In this document: piece after piece, positions 22,516 to 33,200 of the stretch
Numbering within the stretch: the stretch's first letter is position 1
How the letters are laid out: each line of letters opens with the position of its first letter
From: Hippopus hippopus
Taxonomy: Eukaryota; Mollusca; Bivalvia; Cardiida; Cardiidae
Assembly (NCBI GenBank): GCA_946811185.2
Contig: OX328099.1
Span: forward strand, 71,304,714 to 71,368,713
Direction of reading: 5' to 3'
Length of the DNA: 64,000 nucleotides
Program-made: the position numbers and the translations under genes
Notes under the pieces: model-generated
What the model was told of the DNA's origin: nothing
Seen by the model: the letters and a program-made list of their open reading frames with translations, nothing else
Databases searched by the model: none

Positions 22516-22725
22516 TTTTTTTTTCCCCAAGGATCAATGATAATCATTGCTACAGCATTCATCCACCTGTCATCGCTGATCATTGTTTGGGTAAATGTAA
22601 AGTGAGAAAGCAGCCACTGGGCTGGAAAGAAGTTAAGAGTAATCCTGTTTAAAGGCACACTAGGAAAGCAAGGATAGTTACACAGGCTGCCACAATAAAT
22701 AACTGAAGTAATTTTGAAAGTGACA
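22516..22725 (+). mobile_element. SINE family 3, headless fragment
   Basis: Matches the body of the 25738 SINE (GGATCAATGATAATCATTGC, GAGAAAGCAGCCACTGGGCT, CACACTAGGAAAGCAAGGAT, AGGCTGCCACAAT) without the tRNA-like head. Confidence 0.6.
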
Positions 22726-22777
22726 GAATAATCATAGAAATACCTGTATTTTTTATGGCTGTGTGTACATTAATTAA

Positions 22778-22999
22778 CCCTTTACCACACAGTGACGACT
22801 TTTAACGCCCCCTGATAGAGAAGGCTTTTGAAAACATTGTGGGAAAAGGAGAAAATGCTGGTTACCAGCATTTTCTCCTTTTCCCACAATGTTTTCTACC
22901 CTATCAAAGAAAAATCATTTCATATGATCCGCATTGAAACTGTCATCTGCAAATGCTTTCAATTCGGACAGGTCTTAAATTTTGCCGTGTGGTAAAGGG
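22778..22999. mobile_element. piggyBac-like MITE, intact copy
   Basis: Flanked by TTAA at 22774-22777 and 23000-23003. Ends are CCCTTTACCACAC and GTGTGGTAAAGGG. It has the central GAAAACATTGTGGGAAAAGG palindrome and the 3' part CATCTGCAAATGCTTTCAAT. Confidence 0.85.
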
Positions 23000-23599
23000 T
23001 TAAGAAATATATTATTTCTGATAATTTTCATTTCACTACATAGGGGTGTAGAAACCTATCCGCAAAAAATGGGAACTTTTAGATCTAACATCTAGCTCTA
23101 TACGTTGTACATATATAAACAAGAATTATTGTTAACAAGTAATGTAGACGGCGTAATTTTCAGGCACTTGAGTATGAATATTGTCAAAACTCTTTGGGGA
23201 TTCAACATGAAGAGAAATAGTGAAAAGTAAAATTGCAAGAAATTGTCTTTTTCTCCTGCTTTGCATACCTATGAAAAGCCATGAAAGATTCAAATTATAG
23301 ATCTAGATATATTTTTCAAGATTAGATGTTAATCCAAACCATGTTTGGAAAAGGAGAAGTTCCTCCTAAAATTAGTGTGTCTAAAATTAGTGTGTCTGAA
23401 AATAAAGTCAGACAGGCATACAGTTCCATATGGGTTATAAGGGTCAAAACCAGGTCAATAGCAGGCCAAAAGCCATCACAATCAGCTCCGTGAAAAAAAA
23501 AGTAAAAACTAAAAGGATGCTAACATGCTCACCAGGTACTACCAAAAAGTACCTTCATCTTCTCACCTCTGACCAGCTTATTGATTGAACTTGCTTTTA

Positions 23600-23878
23600 T
23601 CGTGCACCACCCCCACCCCAAAGGCTGTTTGTATTGGTACGGGGGACAGTGCAGATACACGACGAACCCTTTCTAAGTTGTACCCGGTTCTTTAACGTGC
23701 ACAGTGTATAGCATCGTCACACGGGACCTCAGTTTAACGTCTCATCCGAAAGAATAGTAGTAATTTTAGATGACCAGCCATGGGAATCAAACCCACACCC
23801 TCAATTGACCCAAAACATCACCTTCACGATTGTTACACTCTACCAACTGAGCTTTGCGGGCTTGTCATCCTGACCAGC
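23600..23878 (-). mobile_element. SINE family 1, antisense copy
   Basis: The reverse complement shows AGCTCAGTTGGTAGAG, a box-B-like GGGTTTGATTCCC, the GGTCCCGTGTGACGATGCTA body and the GTGCACGTTAAAGAACC motif of the 2762 element. Confidence 0.7.
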
Positions 23879-24649
23879 TCAGAGAGTGGGGGCCTAGATC
23901 TATATTTGTAGAATACAGTACTCCTTCCAGCGAGGTCCAGGATGTACATTCAACATCAGCCCCTTTGCACCTCTGATAATGCAAGAATATGTATATAAAT
24001 ATTATCTATTTATAGACACTAGTTTTGTCATTAATTTGCATTTCTGTTGTGTAGTGTCTTTCATCTTTGTTGTTATAAATGTATATTCTCGTGCCGACGT
24101 TGTATGTATAGAAAAAAAAAAAAATCGGAATCGCCCTTGAGGTTATAAAATATACGTGTACTTTGTCAAGCTTTACTACCGTCGAGATCTAACTGGGTAA
24201 GAAATGTATCGGTGCGGTTATATATGCCTTGAAATGAGTTGTATATTTGTGCAATTCATTCCTGGTTTTTTGCATCTGCTTGTGAAAAAATTAAGCAACC
24301 TTTAAATTTCTGACAACATACATAACAATCCACTGTAAAGCTGAAATTCAGCAAATTCATCGCCTTTCCAGGGTTCGACACTAAATTTTTTTCTTTGGGA
24401 TCCAGCAGGAATCCCTAACTTTATTATCTGGGTGCTCTCCTGATTACCAGGGATCCCTCCGAAGTTACAAAAAAGTAAGTTTTGATCGATCAACTTGATT
24501 TTGATATTTCATTTGATTTTTATTGAATAAATTAGATTCATCAGCATTTTGTATACTTTGTTTTGTAGAATGGCTTGTCATGAGCCAACAGATCATCATC
24601 CTGCTCCTCTGCATCAATAATCTATTATACTTTTAAAAAATTTGGATGC

Positions 24650-24975
24650 AGATTACGCAAATTTTTGTTATGATACGCGAACAAAAGGAAATGTTGTAGA
24701 TAGATTACATTTTAAGAAATTTTAACAAAAATTAATTAAATTTAAACTTGTGGATTTAGTTTGACTGTGTTGAATTCTTCTTGTAATAAACAAACCTTCT
24801 GGTTGTCAAGGAAGTTGAAGTTCGGATACAGTCCAACTTTTTGTCTATATGGAGAAATTCAAAATGGCCGAAAAATTGTTCTTCAGGGTTGAGATATGAC
24901 TAAATACGTGTATGTGTAACCTATAGGCGGTCTTCAGACCGCGCCTTTGGCACGGTCTTTCGCCCGTATTAATAT
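24650..24975 (+). repeat. Direct repeat, copy 1
   Basis: GAAATGTTGTAGAT, GGTTGTCAAGGAAGTTGAAG, CAAAATGGCCGAAAAATTGT and CCTATAGGCGGTCTTCAGAC recur at 26500-26815. The following AAAATAGGCAAAGCCTAGAA also occurs at 17781. Confidence 0.8.
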
Positions 24976-25249
24976 GAAAATAGGCAAAGCCTAGAAACGG
25001 GCAAAAGAGACTTTTTTCCTCAGTCATATTCAAACATAATCTGTACAACAACGAATCTGCGCAGATATGTCTATTTGACACCGCCCAGCAAATTTGTGAT
25101 GGCAGTAGATATCTACTGCCTTAACTCTACCCAACGAGAACTTTTGTTTCATTCGTCTCACTTTTGAATGTTTTCTGCAGAAGTTTTCAATTTAGAAGAG
25201 TGTAGAAACTAAAATTCTATGCTCTTCTAAATGGAAAACTTCCGCAGAA

Positions 25250-25357
25250 AACATTCGAAAACATTGTGGGAAAAGGAGAAAATGCTGGTTTCCCACAAAG
25301 TCCTCAGAATCCTTCTCCTTCAGGGTCGTTTAGACTTGGGATTGTGTAGTGCAGGGT
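25250..25357. mobile_element. piggyBac-like MITE with collapsed centre
   Basis: GAAAACATTGTGGGAAAAGG, AGAAAATGCTGGTTTCCCAC and GGGATTGTGTAGTGCAGG. The central hairpin is deleted. Upstream, AGAAGAGTGTAG and TCTAAATGGAAAACTTC form a separate inverted repeat (25172-25250). Confidence 0.5.
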
Positions 25358-25737
25358 TAACTTGTGAAGAAATTTAACTCCAAATTATCAGGGGTCGCTA
25401 GTTAGAATCTTTAAATAAAGTCAGGCTGTGTGGACAGTAATCCTTCCAGCGAGGGCCAGGATGTAGATCTATTCAGCATTAGCCCCTTTTCGCACCTCTG
25501 ATGAATATGTTTTCTCTAGCTCCCCTTGCCATTTGTGAGAATGCATCATGAATTTTGCCTGTCTACCTCTGAGTAACTTTAATACAATAAACTCTGAGTA
25601 GATCTAATCTACATAATCTTGATAACTTGGATTATTTTCCTAAGTCTAGTCAGAAGCTGCATATATTGATACTAAAATCTTTTAAAACCTTATCCATCTG
25701 TATATGTTTATGCCCATCTATCTATCGATTCTCCTTC

Positions 25738-26030
25738 TGTCGGTAGCTCAGTCGGTAGCCTACAGGACTTGAGAACAGCCGGTCGCTGGTTCGACCCACG
25801 GCTCTGCCAATTTCCTTCTGAGGATTGGTGATAATCACTGCGACAGGATTCATTCCTCTCTCACCGCTGACCATTGTTTTGACGATAGTTGCATGGGAAA
25901 GCAGCAAGTGGCTGGAAAGAATATTGTGAGGAGCACTGGTAAAAGAAACTCTAGGAAAGCATGGATGGGTGCACTGGCTGCCCCGATGTAATTGAAACAA
26001 TGTTGAAAACGGTGTTAAACACCACACAAT
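25738..26030 (+). mobile_element. tRNA-derived SINE, family 3
   Basis: The head has GTCGGTAGCTCAGTCGGTAGC and B box GCTGGTTCGACCC. The body contains ATTCATTCCTCTCTCACCGC and GGGAAAGCAGCAAGTGGCTGG. The 3' end reads TGTTGAAAACGGTGTTAAAC, a tail seen alone at several other places (34690, 35357 and the E-unit introns, 55885). Confidence 0.75.
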
Positions 26031-26499
26031 CAGTCTTCTTCTTTCATGTTAAAATCATACATCCACCCCTCAAACCATTAATCCAGTAAACGACTTGGGT
26101 CAGCCGAAAACAATGCATTGAGCACTCCTTCTCTTTCTGTCATCCAAAATCTCTGAAATATATTTTATCCAATCCTCTACATGTATACATGTATTTCCCA
26201 ACTATCTATCCCTCTTCATCATGTCAGCTTTCTAAAAATCAACAATATTTTACAATACTCTTTTTTTCTGAATTAAATAACCACTGGAGAAGTAACCTTT
26301 TCATGAGCCTTGTGAACAAAGTGTGAAAAGAACACAAGACGTTGGTGAGTGTGTTGAAGAAATCAAAACGAACACGAAATAGGGCGAATTGTAAAAGGAG
26401 GAACGGGATCAGGGCTGAACATCAGAAAAAATGACATCAAAGCAAAAATGTTGAACTGCGTAGTTCATACGTCACTGAAATTAACAATATTGATAATTT

Positions 26500-26815
26500 T
26501 TCCAATATTTTTGTCATGATAAGCGAATAAGAGGGAAATGTTGTAGATCTTTATCTACATTTTAAAAGATTTTAACAAAAAATTAATTAATTTCAATCTT
26601 GTGGATTTAGTCACTGTGTTGAATTCTTCTTGTATTAAATCAACCTTTTGGTTGTCAAGGAAGTTGAAGTACGGATACAGTCCAACTTTTTCTCCATGTG
26701 GAGCAATTCAAAATGGCCGAAAAATTGTTTCTCAGGGTTGAGAATGATGTAATACATGTAACCTATAGGCGGTCTTCAGACCCCGCCTTCGGCGCAATCT
26801 TTCGCCCGTATAATG
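26500..26815 (+). repeat. Direct repeat, copy 2
   Basis: Same sequence order as 24650-24975 with about 10-15 percent divergence by eye. It lies just upstream of the hAT-like element. Confidence 0.8.
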
Positions 26816-27583
26816 GTGACCTCAAATTTTTAAAAACTGTTCCAGGGGTGTGGAAATCTTAGAAATTTCTATCGTCTGATCATGTGTTTTGACGCTCATG
26901 TTTTGACGCCCTTTTGATTTTGACCTACTAGTTCGTGCAGGCCAAGGTTGGCAAAAAGCCGGTCAATATGAGTATTGACCAGGCCGGCGGTTTTAACCGG
27001 TTATAACCGGTCAATACTGATCAAAAGTGGTCGATTGAAGTGGTTGATTGGGTCGATTAAATCACGGGCTTACATACCCCTTCTGTTTCTAAATTAGTCT
27101 TAAGAGCTCCCCTTCTACATCCTGTACATGGTATATTAAATATTACCATCAGTATCATAGTTTTTATCAATAAGGTCCTTTTTTATTTAATCATAATCCA
27201 AAAGACATTATTGCTGGTTAACTAAAGAGGTTGATTGGGTTGACTTTTCTGTTTGAACTTACATACAGGTCAGTTCTTTTCAACTGGACAATTTTTATCT
27301 ATCATCATTCCTTACAGGTTAGACACTCGTTTATAGTTCTACGTCTCTCTCTCTGTCCCCCACAAACATACTTAGGTTTTAAAAATATAGATTATTTAAC
27401 ATATGTCTTTGATCATAAAAGTTCAAAGGAAGCATCAAAAAGCAGCTAATATATAATTTTCATGTAAAACTGCAGAAAAAAGTGTCACCCATAAGCAAAC
27501 ATGTGAAATACACCTGCTATTAATCTTTAGCAATATTGAGGTGCACATGAAGTAGGCTGTAACTGATTAACCAAACAATGGTT

Positions 27584-27588
<5 letters not shown>

Positions 27589-27621
<33 letters not shown>

Positions 27622-27635
27622 ACACACACATATAT
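27589..27635. repeat. (CA)n microsatellite
   Basis: An interrupted ACACAC run within the hAT-like element. Similar tracts occur at 57233-57262 (CA) and 53887-53942 (GT). Confidence 0.95.
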
Positions 27636-27671
27636 GTCTTTGAAGTAAACCTTGTCTCCCTACACCTTTAA

Positions 27672-27892
27672 CCCATTACCACACAATCCCTACTTTTGAT
27701 GACCCTGAGAAAGAAGCCTTGAGAAAACATTCTGGGAAAAGGAGAAAATGCTGGTAACCAGCATTTTCTCCTTTTCCCACAATGTTTTCTACCCTTCACA
27801 AAACAAATTTCAAATTTTCAGTCACTTTTATTTTGTCGTCTGCAAATGGTTTCGATTTGGACAAGCCTAAAATATTGTCGTTTGGTAATGAG
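27672..27892. mobile_element. piggyBac-like MITE, intact copy inside a hAT-like element
   Basis: Flanked by TTAA at 27668 and 27893. Ends are CCCATTACCACAC and GTTTGGTAATGAG, with the full central palindrome. It lies within the 26943-28422 insertion. Confidence 0.85.
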
Positions 27893-28430
27893 TTAAATTG
27901 CTGCCAAAACACATTAAAAGGTGTAAAAGTTGCCCCTTTCTACTCCAGTGGGCGTGGCTTAAATCTAATTACCAAAGTGACCAATTATATTTCCATATTT
28001 GAGGTATTATACTTGACACCAGGCTTTATTCCTAAAGTGTGAAATATTGACTTGTATGCAATCAAGATAATAAGCAGTAACTAAAGGTGTCAAAAATGAA
28101 ACCTACAGACCTTATTTGGAACTTCTACACAGTTATGGAAAACTGGCAAAAGCCAGTGGATGAGTACCCTTTGAAGGGATATAACAGTTTTTTCACTGAA
28201 GTCAACTCTTACATATTGATGAATTTAACCAAATTGAGAACCAAAAAAACATCTCCACAATAAATCATCCACTATAACTGCCCTCTTAAAACTCATCTGA
28301 CCATCAGAATTTCCAATTGACCACTACAAATTTTTCAATCGACCACTATTGACCAGTATTGACCACTTCTGGAGTATTAACAGCCGGTTAAAACCACCCC
28401 TGGTTTCGACCACCCAACCTTGGTGCAGGT

Positions 28431-29869
28431 GACCTCTTTTGAAGTCATACTCTGCTCAGCTGCACTTGATACACACAATTTTCTATCCTTTGCTAAACCA
28501 TAAGGATAATTAAAGATCTTTGGATAAGATTTTCCATAGTTTGTCAACGTTGGGTCATTGTTACATTATTTTACTAATGTCAAAATTTTCAAGATCTGCA
28601 CAAGTCTAAATTTTGTATCTGCAACCACTGGGGATAAAATACTGATACAAAGTGTTACCTGTATCTCCTTTCGAAAGTCAGGTTACAGTCATACGGCTAA
28701 AGTCTATAGACAATAGACATTAGTACAATTTCATTATACCATAAGGCTTATTACACCTTATATTGTTTGAAAATGTTCATTAAACTTCTACTTACAATTA
28801 CATAAGGATAAATTAGTGCTCCAGACAACTGAGTATAGCTGTATGCTAAATTCTCATTTTTTGTTTTGAAACCCAATGTTATTGGTACTTATTAGCAACA
28901 TCCACAGATAGTTCTAATGAGTACCCACAACACAGAGCTTGGAAGAAAAACCATGGATTTAACATCTGGTTACTCCCAATACACTGCAGCAATGTAAATT
29001 TGTCAGATTAATTTCTGAGTGTCAGACTACAGAAACAGAGAAATACACTTTACAAAGGCTGTCCAATTTCTTGTTTGCTTGTCACAGTATCAATATTTTT
29101 TATACAAGGTACAGTATGGTGATGCACTACATAAAACAATCCAGATGAATGAAAGGCGTCATTTCATATGAGTATAAACAAACAAAGGCATCTCCATAGT
29201 CAAAACAAAATCTTGAAAAAAGTACCAATGTAGATCACAAACAATCATGATAAAGATTTGGAGTGAAAGGCAACATGCTAAAGCTGAAAGACACTACATT
29301 TATTTATACAAAAAGTGAAAAAAACTAATGATATAGATGCTGAATGGCTTAAGGGCGTCAAAACTAATGACTCCGGGATACTTGTCCATGGACAAGTAAA
29401 TGAAAAAAGTCCACTTGTCCGCCAGTGCAGCTTACTTGTCCAAAACAAAACAGTATTAAATTGCATTAAACCACGCCTTGTTAAAAGGACGCTGTCTTGT
29501 TTGTCAAATTCCATGTCAGGTACATTTATGTTTATGCTTGGAGCCAGACTTCTCACATTCTGTTTGCTCTGAAAATTTGATTCGATATTAAAAAAACCCA
29601 CTGTTTTCTCCGATTTTAAGCTTCAATCAATCGCTGAATCGTAAATATTGTTTTGGTTTGAGAAGTTTCCAGCAGAGAGATAATGCCTTAACCACGGCCC
29701 ATTCGCACCAAAGCTGTACCATCAGATTAAGGGCTAAACTATTCACATGTGTGACATTGTCGTGTAAGATCTATGAATTGGAGTTGAAATAATAAAAATT
29801 AAAATATTTTAATCCACATAGTGATCTTTAAAGTATTCAGACATTTTCCGAAGCAAAAAAGTCGATGTG
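28431..29869. other. Upstream region of the gene, no exon identified
   Basis: Two overlapping frames on opposite strands at 29278-29601 contain an inverted CTTGTCC / GGACAAG motif, so they are probably repeat-derived. Upstream exons of the gene may lie here but could not be defined. Confidence 0.4.
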
Positions 29870-30089
29870 CAAATTTTAAACTTGTGCAAATTTTAAACTT
29901 ATCCAAATTGAAAGCATTAATGGACAACAACTTTGAGTGTTGCTCAAATGATATTTTTTTGAAGGAGTAGAAAACAGTCTGAGAACAATAGAAAATGCTG
30001 GTTACAAGCATTTTCGTCTTTCCCGCACTGTTTTCAACAAGCTTTTATTTCAAGTTCATCTTGACTCAGGATTCTGTGGTAAAGAGTTA
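29870..30089. mobile_element. piggyBac-like MITE just upstream of exon A
   Basis: AACTTATCCAAATTGAAAGC, GAAAATGCTGGTTACAAGCA and GGATTCTGTGGTAAAGAG followed by TTAA. Confidence 0.65.
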
Positions 30090-30167
30090 AGGATTAATAA
30101 TTAAAAAATCTTAGGATGTATGGTTTTTCAATTATTTTATTCTTTTATTTTATTCTTTCTTTTTCAG

Positions 30168-30237
30168 ATGGGTAGAATTTTCAGACTAGGACCCTCTTTG
30201 GAACAGTCTGATGAGCAGAAGGACCTTGCTCAAAATG
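30168..30237 (+). CDS. Exon A, first recognisable coding exon
   Basis: A pyrimidine-rich tract ending TTTTTCAG at 30167 is followed at once by ATG and an open frame reading MGRIFRLGPSLEQSDEQKDL and a few more residues. The donor GTAAGT follows at 30238. The exon is 70 nt, ending in phase 1. Because the ATG abuts an acceptor, it is either the start codon of an exon preceded by non-coding 5' UTR or an internal Met continuing from an upstream exon I could not find. A decayed MITE (29870-30092) lies immediately upstream. Confidence 0.6.
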
Positions 30238-33200
30238 GTAAGTTTCAGGTTAAGTCAGAGGTTATTAAATGGTGTTGGACTGGTAAAATCCTACTAAACT
30301 ATTCAAATTTTCCGAAAAATTAACCCTTTACCAAACAATTCTGTGTTTTAATGACCCAATAGATGCACAACTTAAAGCTCTTATTATCATTGATTTGCAG
30401 TAATGGTGAAAGAAGCACATAGACTCGGCTTGGATGATGACTTTGTTGCCGTAAGCAACGACTATAACAAGGAAGCCAAGTTGGGATCTTTGCTCCCAGC
30501 ATCCCAAAATCAGGACCAGCAAAGTATCCAAAAGACACTAAGATCACCAGACCTTGCTGATGGGTATGTATAGAACTTACATGACTCATTCACCCTGCAG
30601 GTGACTCTTTTCCTTGCACACAAATTCTTAATGCAGTCTTCAAAAGAAAAAACTGCACACAAGCAACGTCTCCTTTTTGTCTCAATCTTTTTGTGTAAGT
30701 TTCAAAACCTTAAACCTTTACCTCGTCAATCTTCATGATTTTATGATTGAGAGAAAGACTCCTTTTAACATTCTGGGTAAAGGAGAAAATGCTGAAAATT
30801 ATACCTCCCACTCACAAAGTAGAGGGGGTATACTGGTTTCACCATGTCTATCTGACCTTCCGTCTGTTTCTCAATCCATCTTGGACTTTTTCGTTTCCGT
30901 GCTCTAACTCAGTAGCAGTTTGACCTAGGATCATGACACTTTATACAAGTGTTGCCCATGATCCAAGGAAGTGTCCTATTAATTTTTGTGTCACGAGTCA
31001 AAGGTCAAGGTCACAAGTGATCTTTTGTTTTGAAAAACATGTCCGTTCTTTGATTGTGCTGCTTCAGTGATAAGGTGTTGGTGGGAGGTATTTGTCCACT
31101 CTGCCATAGTTCTAGTTACCTTTTTCTTTGCTTCCTACAATGTCTTCTGGCCTGTCATACACTCCTGCTGATGCTGATTGGTAGGTTTTATTAGCCAATC
31201 AAAATGCATTACATTGCCATGTAAACAAGAAGATGGACAAAGTAAAACAGACATTTAAATGCATTGACAAATGGCTATTGACAGTGTGATTTATTTTTAG
31301 CTCACCTGAATACAAAATGCTCAAGGTGAGATGAAACTTGGTCAAAATGAAAATAATTGGTTGTTTCGATAATACAGTGTTCCTACTAGCTTTTTTTTTC
31401 AAGGGTACACTTATCCCCTTAGCTGTAAATCTAGGGGTAAGAATTCATATTAGAGGTTATGACAATAATGGTTCTCAACTAGGGGTAATGCAATCCATAT
31501 TGATGATTTGCAGCAAAGAAGTCTATGGTATTGAGATATTTGTGGAAAGTTACTGCTTAAAGTCATTAAAAATCTGAAAAGACCGTCTGAAGTGACGCTG
31601 ATCGGACAATGTCAAAAGGAACATTTTGTTATGTCATGGGTTTCTGCGTTTTTTTGCACCGATCAAATTTTCATGTCTGTTAATTTATGGATTGGCCTTT
31701 CCTCATGACTGAAAAAAATTTGTCAATAAGGATAACAAGTAACTTCAAAACCTATCATTTTACACAAGATAGGCGGATAATGGCTTTTTTTTTTTTAACC
31801 CTTTTTCTTACGTGAGGTCTCGCGTGTAAGGCCTAAAAAAAAAAATATCTGTGTTTGGGGTTTCCCTACCCTACTGAGAAAATGCTGCCAACCCTAAACT
31901 TTTTTATGCTGAGATTGGCAAAAAAAACTTTGTCTGGTGTGATTTTGGTACATTTTGCATGTAAAAAGTTTTTTGAAAAAAAAAACATGATTTATGCAAT
32001 AATCTTTGTGAGTGGGAACACTGATAATATCATTAACAAGTTTGAATTGGGTCAGATTGAATCAATAAGTAGGTAACTAACACTCACGTTGGACATCATC
32101 ACATCAGGGTGTCCTCATCTTTATCTATCCTGGACGCTTTTATTCTGGTGAGCACTTAAGGGCCAATGGCCCTCTTGTGTAATTATCTCTCTGTGTTTTC
32201 ATTAACCTAAGGGTTTAAGAAAACCCTTCAGGATTGTTTAGTATACATGTCAAAAAAATAAATAAAAATACATGTATTTACATGATACCTTTTGAAGTTC
32301 ACTTTTCTCCTTGTACCACCCCTCTATTGAAAGTTTTGTGTTGTCAGATGAAATTGCTTGTAATGAGCAAATTCTTTCGTGTCACTGTTTCAAAATATTT
32401 TCATGCACATGCCCATACAAAGTTAAAGATGATCATCTATATTTTACATTGATTATTGTTTCACGCCGCTTTCAACATTATTTCAGTCAGATCACAGCAG
32501 CTGTTCACATTTTTATGTATTTCTTGAGTTCCACCATTTTTAGGCTAGGGCTCTGAAGTATCTTTCCCAAGAACACTCCTATGAAAAAGACAGTGGTTTG
32601 AGTGGGGGTCTAACCTGGGGCCTCCAAGTCATGAGTTTCACACTTCACCACTAAGCCACACAAGTAACCCCTCCCACCCAATTTTTTATAAGGATGCTGT
32701 CAAAGTCTTCTTCTGTAAATTTTATCCTGATTGTATAAGGTAACTGTTAAATTGACCAAACAAAGTGTTGGACCCAACCAAATTGAAAGCATCTGCAGAC
32801 TACAAATTCAGTGTTGCTCAAAATATGATTTCTGTTTTTAAAATAATAGAAATCATAGTGGGGAAAAGGAGAAAATGCTGCTTACCAGCATTTTCTCCTT
32901 TTCCCACAATGTTTTTAAAAGCTGTCTTCTTCAGGTTGTTAAAACAGAAATTTGAGTGGTAGTAGGTTGGAGAATAATATATACATTTCTTTTTGTCTGC
33001 TCATAGATTGAAAGAGCACATAATTGATGTGAAGGAACTGGGAAAAAAGGTAGACAAATTGCTTGATGGAACAAGAGAAGCCAGTACCGAGAAGGTATGT
33101 TGGTCTCATTTTCACCCCAGACCAAAGATTCTGTTGGTCTCATCCTTTACTACCAAATCCTAAGTTTTAACAACCCTGATGGCTTTTGAAAACTGGTAAA

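Larger units (their letters stand above)
26943..28422. mobile_element. 1.48 kb hAT-like element with 8 bp target duplication
   Basis: Flanked by GTGCAGGC (26935-26942) and GTGCAGGT (28423-28430). Ends are CAAGGTTGG and CCAACCTTG. Subterminal blocks are also inverted (GTGGTCGATTGAAG near the left, TTTTTCAATCGACCAC near the right; GGTTTTAACCGG against CCGGTTAAAACC). An 8 bp duplication and CA-initial ends fit the hAT superfamily. There is no transposase. It contains a (CA)n tract and an intact MITE. Confidence 0.7.

Noticed and set aside
29278..29601. 107-codon antisense frame upstream of exon A, overlapping an 85-codon sense frame
   Set aside because: Both strands are open over the same bases and contain an inverted CTTGTCC motif; no conserved residues were recognised and no in-phase splice sites were found.
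32691..32740. Possible extra exon between B and C (AG/GATGCTGTCAAAG ... ATAAG/GTAACT)
   Set aside because: Its 47-48 bp length would break the frame between exon B (ends phase 2) and exon C.
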